From Candidatus Obscuribacterales bacterium (GTDB taxonomy: Bacteria > Cyanobacteriota > Vampirovibrionia > Obscuribacterales > Obscuribacteraceae): a DNA stretch of 55,732 bases. This document shows, piece by piece, positions 8,632 to 17,956 of the stretch; position 1 is the stretch's first letter; each line of letters opens with the position of its first letter. Location: contig JAIELX010000082.1 in assembly GCA_019752635.1 (NCBI GenBank), positions 1 through 55,732 of the forward strand. Direction: 5' to 3'. The position numbers and the translations under genes were made by a program. The notes under the pieces are model-generated. The model was not told where the DNA came from. It did no database searches and saw nothing but the letters and a program-made list of their open reading frames with translations.

Positions 8632-8723
8632 GTCATAGCGCCCCGGTTGCTCAACCGGTTCGCCCGGAACGGAACAAGAAGGGAACTGTTCACTTGACAA
8701 AGCTGGTGCACCGGCGCTATGAC
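8632..8723. promoter_or_regulatory. Structured 92-nt intergenic element
   Basis: An 11-bp perfect inverted repeat (8632-8642 GTCATAGCGCC with 8713-8723) closes a domain. Inside it lies a second perfect hairpin, CCGGTTG-CT-CAACCGG at 8643-8658, immediately stacked on the left arm, and the palindrome GGTGCACC at 8705-8712. It sits between the kinase stop (8740) and the DUF3370-like gene, both minus strand. There is no T tract, so it is not a simple terminator. A cis-acting leader of the DUF3370-like gene, a processing site or a small RNA are possible. Confidence 0.45.
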
Positions 8724-8739
8724 TTAATCTTTCTGTGTC

Positions 8740-11700
8740 CTAATTACCTTTATCGTTCTCTTTCGGCTTTCCTGCCAATAGCCCGTTGAGAAGCTCTCGA
8801 ACTGTTCCTATCAGTTGTTCGCGGGTCGTCGTCCCTTTCGTCAGGTGTGCAGTCAATCCCAATTGAAGTTGCGATTTCTCCTTCTCTGTCAGGTCGGAAG
8901 CCGTGTAGACAATGAGCGGTTTCGTTTTGAACTTCTCCTGCTTGAGGGCGTTGACCACGTCAAAGCCATTTGGCGGTGGAATCATCAAATCCAAAATGAT
9001 TAAGTCTAGTGATTCTTCTCTGCAGTGCTCCAGCGCTTCGGAGCCGCTCGCGGCTTCCAGGCACTTGATTCCCATCGAATCTAGTTGTGCCTTCAATACC
9101 GTTCGGGTAGCAGAATCATCTTCCACAATTAACACACGCGCCGGTCCGATCTGTTGCTTCGCCAGATCGAGAGCGTCGTGCAGTCGTTTCTCCTGGAATG
9201 GCTTTGTAATCCAATCTACCAACGCGGGATGCCCGAATGAGTTCCTTTCCTCACCGCTGGCGGTGACTACAACAATGGGAATATCACGTTTCTCCTCGTC
9301 CGTGCTCAAACGGCGCACTAGCTCTAGCCCGTTACCATCAGGCAGTTTTAGATCAAGGATAATGACGATCGGTTTGTATTCGGAAAGTAATGCACTGGCC
9401 TCGGCGATAGTCGAAGCACGAATTACTTCAAGTCCGTCCAGCACCAAATGCTCTGTCAAGATAGCTGCTATATTGTCGTCGTCTTCTACAAGCAAGGCCG
9501 GGTGTCTAGCTTTAAGCTTAGGTGCGGTATGGACAGGTTTAGGCTTGAACGTAGCTTGTAGCTCAAACCAGAAGCATGTTCCTTCTCCGGGAGTACTCTC
9601 CACGCCAATTGTGCCACCATGTCTCTCTACGATGGCTTTGGTAATTGCCAGTCCTAGACCGGTGCCGCCTTTCTTTCGACTGTCCGTTTGATCAAGCTGT
9701 TGGAACTTCCCAAAAAGTTTGTGCATCTGGTCTTTAGGAATGCCAATGCCATTATCAATTACAGAAAATTTGAAAGTGTTGGACTGTCCGGGTTCGAGCT
9801 TGATTACTACGTCGCTACCCTTGCTGGAGAATTTGATGGCGTTGGAGACTAGATTGGTTAAGACTTGAATCACTCTGTCTTCATCGCACTCTGACGGGCC
9901 CGTGGTGTCAATTCGGGCACGCAAATTGACACCGGCATCAACAGCCATTCCTTTGATTCCCTCGATGGTTCGAGTTACCAAAGTCTCCATATCAACGGTG
10001 GTCATTTTTAAATCGAACATACCTGCTTCGATTTTGCGAATGTCCAGAATGTCGTTGATCAATCGAATCAGTCGGTCGGATTCGGTACGGGCAATTTTAA
10101 CCAGCTTCAGTCCTTTCTCGGAGATCTGTCCGGCCAAGCCGCCTTCTATCAATCCCAGTGATCCTCTTATTGAGGTGAGCGGTGTACGCAGCTCGTGCGA
10201 TACGGTGCTATAAAACTCGCTTACTCGAGTATCTGCCGCCTTCCTCTCTGTTGTGTCGCGGCAGACAACCATACCGCCGCTAAACAGGGCATTGTTACCT
10301 TCAACCGGTCTGCCGGTGACATTGATGAATCTTTCGCCGCAGGCGTTTCTGACGAAAATTTCCACCTCGTCGGTGGATTCGCCCGCGATTGCCTTTGCTA
10401 GCGGGAGTTCTGATGGCGAGAACAGTGTCTTTTGATCGGCTTGGTAAATCTGAAAATGCTCAGACCATTCAGATGGGGCCATGTCGTTCAATTTACCGAA
10501 CATTTTCTCTGCAGCGGGATTTACAATTATGAAGTTGCCGTTTTTGTTGGCAACAATTATTCCATCGGACATGGTGTTTAGCACTAATTGCATGAGCTGG
10601 CGTTGTCGCGACATCTCTTCTTCGGCTTGCTGTTTCTGCAGATACTGTCCGATTTGCGCGCCGATTGCCGCCATCATTTCCAGGAATGAGTTATCCAGGG
10701 GTTTTCCTTTATCGCTGAAAAACTCAACTGCCCCTATGACTTCGTTCCCGACTTTGATTGGAAATGCAAATCCGGAACACAATCCCGACTTGCTTGAAAG
10801 CGGTGCTCTGGGAAAATTGCTGTCTTGCGCTAAATCCTCAATCCATTCTGCTTGTCCGGATTGCCACACCCGCCCTGGAAGTCCCTCTCCTTTCCTGAAG
10901 GTACGTGTGGAAGCGTCCAGGACAAAATCGCTGCCTGCCAGTCGGGGCGAGTGCCACAGATCAGAGCACACCAGTTTTGTCCCGGTGCTGTCGATCTTCC
11001 ACAACTGGCCGACTGCCAGTCCTGTAATGCTACAGATGGACTTAAGAATGCGATTGGTTATTTCGGTCAGCGATGAAGATTCGTTGATGGCGCGAGCGGT
11101 TGCATACTGTACTGCCAGCTTTGACTCAGCGGCCTTTCGTCTGGTTATGTCGCGAATTACCGAAGTATAAATGCTACGCTCTCCCAAGTTCAAAACGCTC
11201 CACGCAAATTCAATCGGTACGGACGCACCGTCCTTGCGAGAGGCAATGTATTCTTCTTCAGAGCCGAATATTTTGCTGGTGCCCGTTTTTACCGAATCTT
11301 CTCGTGTACCTTTCTTGAAGAAACCTGGTACAAGTTGGGATATGTTCTTGCCTGGTAATTCTTCACGGCTCCAACCGAAGATTAGCGATGCGGCTCTGTT
11401 CGCGGAAGTTATGACTCCGTCTTCATCGAATATTAGAATGGCATCCGGCGCTGTGTCCAGAATCGCGCGTGTGCGAGCTTCACGTTCTTGTAACTCAGTT
11501 TCGACTGTATGCTGGATCGTCACGTCTCTAGTAATAAATCGGCAGTGTACGACTTCATCGTTCTCGATGTAAGCGTTGCAATCTACTAGCACGTACTTGA
11601 TTGAATCATCGGCGCACCGCAGGCGAGCGCGCATGTCTCGTATTTCGTCGCGCTTCGACAATCGTTCGAGGATCTCTTTGATAACGGCTTTATCGACAAA

Positions 11701-12993
11701 GAACTCTTCGATGTTATGACCGACATAGTTAGCTGCCGAATAACCGAGCAGTTTGAGCTCGGAGCTGTTTGCCCTGATAATGACGCCGGTTGGGGTGGTC
11801 CAGTTAAGACCAACGACCGCATTTTCGAAGAAATCAGACAGCTCAGCTCTGTTGCGTTCCAATTCCCGAGCTGTTCTCTGGCGCTCAATACCCAGGGCCA
11901 TGGAGTCGGCCGCAGTCCCTAAGGCAAGTAGCAGTTCATCAGAAATAGCCTCCCTTGTTTGGATTGTGATGACACCGAGAGGTGCGTTGCGTGCTCTCAT
12001 AGGAGCCGCAGCGGCGTACACTTTCGGTGACGCAACGTCGTTACCTTCGTGTTTATCGGGATGACCTCCCGCGATCAAGCGTGAGGGACGTTGCATTGCA
12101 CACAACTGATCAATTTCTGTTTGCGAATTCAGTTGGCTTGAGACCGCTTCTGTCCCGGCTGTCACGCGCAATCTTGCGCTCTTGTTGTTGCTGTCGGTGG
12201 TCCATATGTAGACCGCTGTTAACCCCAAGTGTAGTGTCATGCTGTGGGCACAAAGCTGGTAGATTTCTTCAGTAGAGGTCGCTTCTGTAAGTGCCTTGTT
12301 AACGCCCGCTATAAAATTTGTAAGCTTGTGTTGGGCTGATAACTGTTGTTCAGCAAAGCGTCTGGCTTCGAGGAATTGATGGAGCCAGTAGCCGGTTAGC
12401 AGAACAGCGAGCGCCGAGCCGATTATAAATGCTAGCTGCGCAGCAGAGGCACTATTTGTTATTTCTTGCAGTTCGCGCGTTCGGTCTTCCAGCTTTGCCG
12501 TTTCATAGGCATTAAGCTCAATCAACAAATGCCTGATGTTTTCCATCGACTGTTTGCCGCGATGGGTTTGCACTACCTTAAGTGCTTCGTTAAAGCCTTT
12601 TCGCTTGCGCAGCTCAATTGTTTCGTCCAGTTCGGTGAACTTTTCCTTGAGGCTGGCTTCCAACTTGTTGACCCGTGAAAGTTGTGTGGGATCAACGGTA
12701 ACAAGAGCCTGGAGATCATCAATCACCGGACCTAAGTGCTGCTTTGCGCGTGTGAACGGCAGAAGGTACTGCGGATCTCCAGTCAGTAAGAACCCTCGTT
12801 GACCGGTTTCTGCATCATTGGCTGCGGCAAGGACAATCTGTAGCCTGTTGATGATTTCGTAAGTGTGAATTACCAGTGCTCTACTTTTAGTTTGGTGGTC
12901 TCGTTGAGTTAAAGCGAGCCATCCTGCGCCAATCAACGCGAGAATCAATATTGCCACTGCGGCTGAGGTCTTGACCCCGAGCGAGCTTTGCAT
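8740..12993 (-). CDS. CHASE3/GAF/PAS hybrid sensor histidine kinase with two receivers
   Basis: 1417 residues. Order: membrane helix (~8-27), CHASE3-like extracytoplasmic helical sensor (~35-175, with ETGQRGFLLTGD), second helix (~187-208), GAF (~240-385), PAS (~395-510), PAS (~520-640), GAF (~660-800), PAS (~820-935), HisKA with STVSHELRTPLTSIRGSL, HATPase with NLVSNAIKFS, DNGIGIP and GTGLGLAI, then two receivers with phospho-acceptors in VIILDLKLP and LIILDLMIP. Every kinase motif is intact. It should autophosphorylate in response to periplasmic and cytoplasmic cues and relay internally. ATG 12993 has GGAG six nt upstream; it starts 12 nt after the stop of the receiver gene, so the pair is one transcript and probably one phosphorelay. 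Signal unknown. Confidence 0.92.
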   Translation of the reverse strand: MQSSLGVKTSAAVAILILALIGAGWLALTQRDHQTKSRALVIHTYEIINRLQIVLAAANDAETGQRGFLLTGDPQYLLPFTRAKQHLGPVIDDLQALVTVDPTQLSRVNKLEASLKEKFTELDETIELRKRKGFNEALKVVQTHRGKQSMENIRHLLIELNAYETAKLEDRTRELQEITNSASAAQLAFIIGSALAVLLTGYWLHQFLEARRFAEQQLSAQHKLTNFIAGVNKALTEATSTEEIYQLCAHSMTLHLGLTAVYIWTTDSNNKSARLRVTAGTEAVSSQLNSQTEIDQLCAMQRPSRLIAGGHPDKHEGNDVASPKVYAAAAPMRARNAPLGVITIQTREAISDELLLALGTAADSMALGIERQRTARELERNRAELSDFFENAVVGLNWTTPTGVIIRANSSELKLLGYSAANYVGHNIEEFFVDKAVIKEILERLSKRDEIRDMRARLRCADDSIKYVLVDCNAYIENDEVVHCRFITRDVTIQHTVETELQEREARTRAILDTAPDAILIFDEDGVITSANRAASLIFGWSREELPGKNISQLVPGFFKKGTREDSVKTGTSKIFGSEEEYIASRKDGASVPIEFAWSVLNLGERSIYTSVIRDITRRKAAESKLAVQYATARAINESSSLTEITNRILKSICSITGLAVGQLWKIDSTGTKLVCSDLWHSPRLAGSDFVLDASTRTFRKGEGLPGRVWQSGQAEWIEDLAQDSNFPRAPLSSKSGLCSGFAFPIKVGNEVIGAVEFFSDKGKPLDNSFLEMMAAIGAQIGQYLQKQQAEEEMSRQRQLMQLVLNTMSDGIIVANKNGNFIIVNPAAEKMFGKLNDMAPSEWSEHFQIYQADQKTLFSPSELPLAKAIAGESTDEVEIFVRNACGERFINVTGRPVEGNNALFSGGMVVCRDTTERKAADTRVSEFYSTVSHELRTPLTSIRGSLGLIEGGLAGQISEKGLKLVKIARTESDRLIRLINDILDIRKIEAGMFDLKMTTVDMETLVTRTIEGIKGMAVDAGVNLRARIDTTGPSECDEDRVIQVLTNLVSNAIKFSSKGSDVVIKLEPGQSNTFKFSVIDNGIGIPKDQMHKLFGKFQQLDQTDSRKKGGTGLGLAITKAIVERHGGTIGVESTPGEGTCFWFELQATFKPKPVHTAPKLKARHPALLVEDDDNIAAILTEHLVLDGLEVIRASTIAEASALLSEYKPIVIILDLKLPDGNGLELVRRLSTDEEKRDIPIVVVTASGEERNSFGHPALVDWITKPFQEKRLHDALDLAKQQIGPARVLIVEDDSATRTVLKAQLDSMGIKCLEAASGSEALEHCREESLDLIILDLMIPPPNGFDVVNALKQEKFKTKPLIVYTASDLTEKEKSQLQLGLTAHLTKGTTTREQLIGTVRELLNGLLAGKPKENDKGN

Positions 12994-13005
12994 AATGGAC
13001 TCCAA

Positions 13006-13398
13006 TCAGTTGGTTGCAAGGATTTGATTGATATTGTCCGGCAGGCACATGGGATCGAACGGCTTCATAATGACCCCGGCCACCCCCATGGAAATGTATT
13101 GGTCTATTTCTTGTGTTTGCACCTTTGCCGTCATAAAGATGACTCTAGGCGCATCGCTACCAAAACGTGCCTTGATTTCCTTGAAGACCGCAATGCCGTC
13201 CATATCGGGCATCATCATATCGAGCAGCACAAGATCGGGGTGATGCTGCTCTATTTGCGCCAATGCTTCATTACCGCAGCAGGCCGTGGATAGTTGCCAG
13301 TCAGTCAACCCTTCCAAACTCATTTCCGCTATCAGGCGAATGTTGTCGTCGTCATCGACCATGAGCACTCTTTCAACTTTCTTACTGGATGTGCTCAT
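13006..13398 (-). CDS. Stand-alone receiver-domain response regulator
   Basis: 130 residues, a single CheY-like domain without an output module. Acidic residues D15-D18, phospho-acceptor D60 (LVLLDMMMPDMDG), switch T90 and K112 (IMKPF) are all present. GAGG lies 5 nt before ATG 13398. As it precedes the hybrid kinase in the same transcript, it is probably the kinase's phosphorylation partner or an intermediate of the relay, with output through protein contact rather than DNA binding. The 286-nt gap upstream (13399-13684) holds the inverted repeat CTCAGGGG (13457-13464)/CCCCTGAG (13516-13523) and AT-rich DNA likely to contain the promoter. Confidence 0.92.
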   Translation of the reverse strand: MSTSSKKVERVLMVDDDDNIRLIAEMSLEGLTDWQLSTACCGNEALAQIEQHHPDLVLLDMMMPDMDGIAVFKEIKARFGSDAPRVIFMTAKVQTQEIDQYISMGVAGVIMKPFDPMCLPDNINQILATN

Positions 13399-13684
13399 TG
13401 GTCCTCTTCTTTAGTTGCAGAATCGCGACTTGGAAATCGACGCTGCTTCTAGTTAACTCAGGGGAAGACTAACGATGCAACTAATGCACATTATTAGCAT
13501 AATCACATTTGAAAACCCCTGAGCGTTAAGCCAGGTAAGGGGTATGGTCAGTCGGGCATGGTGAATATCGGTCGAACTGACCGAAAACAGACGCCTCCAA
13601 CGTTAGCATAGGGGACTCTTCGACTCGATTCATCCCCCCTCAGGGTAAGCTTATACGGATACCGCCACAATGCGTGTTGCCGTC

Positions 13685-16600
13685 CTAAGCTTTTACAACT
13701 TGAATTCCGTCTACGATGCACACCAACTTTCCGGGGGTTGCCGGAATTCTATCGCCCGGAACAAGTATGCCTCCGAGATTGAGGGGATCTGTCGCCGCTA
13801 CGGTGTAACGCATTTCCGGTGTTTGACGTTTGCGAAAAGCACGTAGCGAATCTACCGCCAGCGGCAGCGCGAACTGTTCACCGAGGAAGCCCGACACGAA
13901 TCGACCCCCTCTAACTTCGCCTCGATCTTCCATTCGGCGAAGTGACATTAGCAGTTCACGCCAAGTCGGCACGTTGGTCTCCCTTGCTATGACCTCGCGA
14001 AAAAGTACACCGTAGCGTTTTAAGAGCATCTTGGACGCTGCATCTGCAGTCTTCTGTCGATCGTGATTTTCCAGCGCCTGCAACAACGACCACCTTCCGG
14101 CGCTGCGACGCGGACCTCCCAGTGATCGTCGACGAGGATCGATCAGACTGCGCATATTGTCGAAATCATCGGCTGTAACCAGTCCGGCGGAGACTAGTTC
14201 CCACAGTGCCGTTTCGATTTCCGATTTTAACAGGGCCGCGCCGCGAGTTATGTCTGCGAAGAATGATGCGCCGCGCTGACCAAGGAAGCCCAATACTTCG
14301 CGGGCTGCGTGGCTCAGTGGTGCCGAGTCGATGCGCTCCATTGTCTTCAGGACGATCCAGTCGGACTCGTCGCGCAGAAAGAAAGTAATGGGCGCGCTGC
14401 TCGAAGGGGTTATGCGGGACTTTTCCGGCTTCTCCGCGTCGGACAGGAATGCCGGGTGCGGTGACAAGCGTCCCCATCCGATGGCTCCGGTCAGGCAGAG
14501 TCGATCCAGAAATGAGCCGTCATACATCTTTATTCGACGGGCCAGAATCTCAGACTCCCATGCGCTCGAAGGAGCCTCGAAGCCGGCTAACTGTGAGATA
14601 ACTTCCAGTGTTCCGCGTTCGCCCATCACTTGAGTATTCGGTGCAACATGTTGCCAGTCGAACAACCATCGGTAAAACTCAGCGGCGGAGACCGGTCTAA
14701 TTTGACGGCGTAACTCACCGAGTGTTAACCGATGAATGCGCGCAAGCAGCCTTCTCTCGCACCATTCGGTTTCTCCAACCAGAGCAAAGGTGCCGCGCAA
14801 AATTTCGCCGCGTGCTTCTAGTTTCAGGAATGCCTGGTCAATGTACTTTGACTCCAGGTGAAATGTGGCAGCGAGTTGTTGGCTGGTGGTTGGACCGAGG
14901 TAGAGCATCCAGCCACCTATCGCTGCGGTGTATGCGTCCACGATGTCCAAACCTTCGATCTCGGTCTTGCCTGTCGCAACATCGAACTCATTGCGGCGTT
15001 CTATCGGCATCCAATAGAAGATGCCGTTTCTCTCCTTGCGCAAGACGCGATTTTGCAGTTTTAGCGATTCGAATGCTTCTGCCCATGCCGTTGCGGGTTT
15101 GTGTCCGAACCAGTTGAGGTCTTCAGGCATTACTACAACAGTTTTCAGTAAATCAGCTAATTCGTCCGCGTCACGAATATCGGGCCATGCTCCTTCGCGA
15201 ACTTGTTCTATGGCTGCAGGATCCAATCTTCCTACTTCCATTGCGACAGATTGTGGCAAAACGCGCCGCAGTTCTACTGCTCTGGCTCGACGCTCTTCCA
15301 GAGGGGCGTCATCCAGATAGCTGTAGGGATTTGAGTTCAATATCTCGTGCGAGAACGGAGAAGGCATAGTTGTATCAATTGCAAGGCACTTGATTGAGCC
15401 ATCGGCAATCTTCGCCAACATCGCTTTTAAACCTTCGACGTCCATCGCGTCTGTGAGCATGTCCTTGATTGTTTCATTCACAAGAGGGTGATCAGGTAAA
15501 GGGATGTCGCCCTCGATGTTGTCCTGACAAGCAGCCGCAGCCGGAAAAACAGACGCGAGGAGATCCTGCGATCGCATCCTTTGCAGGTTGGGGGGCACCT
15601 TTCGCCCCCCGGAAAAGCGCAATACAGCAAGAGATCTGTTCGCGACCCATCGCCATCGAGTTTCGAAGAGCGGTGTGGGTAGAGCTGCTTGTACTAGAAC
15701 GTCGTCGACCGATGCAGGATGGACATAGTGAAATACATCGGCCAGGGGAAAACTATGCTGTTCCAGAAGGGCGATATTGATACCATTATCGGTGGCTGCG
15801 GCTTGCAACTCATAGTTGAACGATCTGCAGAATCGTTTTCTTAGAGCTAGTCCCCATGCTTTGTTGATGCGTCCACCAAAAGGTGAATGGATGACCAGCT
15901 GCATCGCTCCGGATTCGTCGAAGAATCGCTCTGCGATTAAAGTGTCTTTAGTAGGAACGGCTCCGAGGGCATCTACGCAATCACCAATGTATTGCACCAG
16001 TTGTTCGGCGCCGGATTCGTCCAGTCCACACTCAGCGGTGCACCATTGGACAGCATTTCTTTTGCCGTCCGGTAACTGCAGGAGCGAAGCGATTTGAGCG
16101 CGTATTGTTGATACTTGGTCCGACAGTTCGTCTGTTCTTGACGGAGCCTCTCCTCTCCAGAATGGAACGGTCGGGGCCGCACCATGTGCATCTTCCACGA
16201 TTACGCGGCCTGATCGGGGCTCGACTCGCCTTATTCTCCAGGACGTGCTACCGAGCAAAATAATGTCACCGCGATTACTCTCCACTGCAAAATCTTCGTC
16301 GAGAGAGCCTATTACTTTCGCCTCAGGTTCTGCCACTACCGTAAACAGCGCCGTTTCCGGAATGGCTCCGCCGCTTGTGATGGCCGCTAGCCTTGCGTTA
16401 CGGCGTCCTTTTACTCTTTCATTGACGCTGTCGCGATGTAGATAGGCCGAAAATCTTCCGCGTCTTCCTGCATACCCATCGGCAAGACTTTCCAGAACTT
16501 CGTTGAATTGAGTTATCGTTAGATTCTTGTACGGATAGGCTCCTTTTACCAGATCGAATAACTTCGCTTCCTTCCATTCTTGTGAAGCGCAGGCCGCTAC

Positions 16601-17878
16601 GATTTGCTGAGCGAGAATATCTAAGGGAGCTTCTGGAATAATTATCGTATCGAGCTTTCGTGCGTGAATTGCTCGAATCGTGGCGGCGCTTTCAATCAAT
16701 TCGTCGCGGGTGGTAGCGAAGATGCGACCCTTAGGTGTCGCCCCCATCCAGTGACCGGCCCGGCCGATGCGTTGAAGGACCGTCGAGATGGCACGCGGTG
16801 AGCCTATTTGACAGACCAAATCCAGATAGCCAATATCGATTCCCAGCTCGAGAGAAGCTGTTGCGACCAGCGCCTTCAATTCTCCGGCTTTAAGCTTCTT
16901 CTCCACGGACAGGCGGATCTTCTTGGATAGACTACCGTGGTGAGCCGCTACAGCTTCCTCCCCCAGGCGCTCTCGCAGGTGGTGTGCGATACGCTCCGAC
17001 ATTTTTCGCGTATTAACAAACACAAGAATTGATCGATTTTGTTCGACCAACTTGGTAATGCGATCATATACTTCGTCCCACATCTCGTTTGTGGCAACTG
17101 CTGCTAGCGGAATATTCGGGACTTCGATCAACACGTCTGTTCGTCTCGGGTCCGGCACATTGACGACAGTTGGCGGCTGCCGGTGGCTACCGCCAAGAAA
17201 ACGCGCCAGCGCGTCGAGAGGACTCGCTGTGGCGGATAGCCCGATTCTCGCAAGGGGACGACCGACCAGCGCTTCTAATCGCTCGAGGGACAATGCTAGA
17301 TGGGCGCCTCGTTTATCGTCTGCGATTGCATGAATTTCGTCGACAATGACTGTACGCACTTCCGACAGCATCTGCTGCCCTTTGACGGACGTTAGCAAAA
17401 TGTACAGCGACTCAGGTGTTGTAACCAGTATGTGCGGTGGTCTCGTGACTTGGGTGCGTCTTTCGGACATCGCAGTGTCGCCGGTTCTAAGTGCCACTTT
17501 TATGGGTGGTAAATCGAGACCCTTTTCGTTTGCCAGGGCGACGATTTCTTTGAGCGGAACCTCTAAATTCTTGTGTACATCATTGCTCAATGCCTTTAAT
17601 GGTGAGACGTAGACTACTGCGGGCTTCTGAGGAAGAGATTCGTTGAGCGCTGCTCGCACCAAGGAGTCTATACATACAACGAATGTGGAAAAAGTTTTGC
17701 CTGATCCGGTGGGCGCGCTTATTAGAACAGAGCTACCGTCTGCGACTTTAGGACACCAGTCCTTTTGGGCGTCGGTTAATGTGCCGACACGAGTAGTTAT
17801 CCACTCGGCCACGAGAGGATGGGCCCACTGCAGTCCCGAAGAAGAATCGTCCATAGATCTTATTGTAAGCTCCTTCAT
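13685..17878 (-). CDS. lhr: Lhr-type DEAD/DEAH-box superfamily 2 helicase
   Basis: About 1397 residues, the typical length of bacterial long Lhr proteins. Motif I SAPTGSGKTF, motif Ia VYVSPLKAL, motif II IVDEIHA, motif III GLSATASP, and the second RecA domain with VFVNTRKMSERIA, ATASLELGIDIG and QRIGRAGHW are all visible within the first ~400 residues. A winged helix and the large Lhr C-terminal region (DUF4145/AlkZ-like fold in known structures) follow. Such enzymes are ATP-dependent 3'-5' translocases on single-stranded DNA that unwind RNA:DNA hybrids, with a role in DNA repair. ATG 17878 is my choice; a TTG at 17896 and an ATG at 17854 are alternatives with no better ribosome site. It is divergent from the secreted low-complexity gene. 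Confidence 0.92.
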   Translation of the reverse strand: MKELTIRSMDDSSSGLQWAHPLVAEWITTRVGTLTDAQKDWCPKVADGSSVLISAPTGSGKTFSTFVVCIDSLVRAALNESLPQKPAVVYVSPLKALSNDVHKNLEVPLKEIVALANEKGLDLPPIKVALRTGDTAMSERRTQVTRPPHILVTTPESLYILLTSVKGQQMLSEVRTVIVDEIHAIADDKRGAHLALSLERLEALVGRPLARIGLSATASPLDALARFLGGSHRQPPTVVNVPDPRRTDVLIEVPNIPLAAVATNEMWDEVYDRITKLVEQNRSILVFVNTRKMSERIAHHLRERLGEEAVAAHHGSLSKKIRLSVEKKLKAGELKALVATASLELGIDIGYLDLVCQIGSPRAISTVLQRIGRAGHWMGATPKGRIFATTRDELIESAATIRAIHARKLDTIIIPEAPLDILAQQIVAACASQEWKEAKLFDLVKGAYPYKNLTITQFNEVLESLADGYAGRRGRFSAYLHRDSVNERVKGRRNARLAAITSGGAIPETALFTVVAEPEAKVIGSLDEDFAVESNRGDIILLGSTSWRIRRVEPRSGRVIVEDAHGAAPTVPFWRGEAPSRTDELSDQVSTIRAQIASLLQLPDGKRNAVQWCTAECGLDESGAEQLVQYIGDCVDALGAVPTKDTLIAERFFDESGAMQLVIHSPFGGRINKAWGLALRKRFCRSFNYELQAAATDNGINIALLEQHSFPLADVFHYVHPASVDDVLVQAALPTPLFETRWRWVANRSLAVLRFSGGRKVPPNLQRMRSQDLLASVFPAAAACQDNIEGDIPLPDHPLVNETIKDMLTDAMDVEGLKAMLAKIADGSIKCLAIDTTMPSPFSHEILNSNPYSYLDDAPLEERRARAVELRRVLPQSVAMEVGRLDPAAIEQVREGAWPDIRDADELADLLKTVVVMPEDLNWFGHKPATAWAEAFESLKLQNRVLRKERNGIFYWMPIERRNEFDVATGKTEIEGLDIVDAYTAAIGGWMLYLGPTTSQQLAATFHLESKYIDQAFLKLEARGEILRGTFALVGETEWCERRLLARIHRLTLGELRRQIRPVSAAEFYRWLFDWQHVAPNTQVMGERGTLEVISQLAGFEAPSSAWESEILARRIKMYDGSFLDRLCLTGAIGWGRLSPHPAFLSDAEKPEKSRITPSSSAPITFFLRDESDWIVLKTMERIDSAPLSHAAREVLGFLGQRGASFFADITRGAALLKSEIETALWELVSAGLVTADDFDNMRSLIDPRRRSLGGPRRSAGRWSLLQALENHDRQKTADAASKMLLKRYGVLFREVIARETNVPTWRELLMSLRRMEDRGEVRGGRFVSGFLGEQFALPLAVDSLRAFRKRQTPEMRYTVAATDPLNLGGILVPGDRIPATPGKLVCIVDGIQVVKA

Positions 17879-17956
17879 AGTTCTTTCACAAGTCAAGCAG
17901 AACTTCCGAGCGAACCTCGGGTAACAGTGACCGTACGGACAATGGAGGCGAAGATC

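Noticed and set aside
8694..8723. TTGACA-N18-TATGAC promoter on the plus strand
   Set aside because: It would fire antisense into the 3' end of the kinase gene and lies inside the inverted-repeat element; no plus-strand gene follows.
13457..13523. CTCAGGGG/CCCCTGAG inverted repeat as a terminator for the helicase
   Set aside because: Arms are 51 nt apart and no T tract follows on the minus strand; left only as a possible operator.
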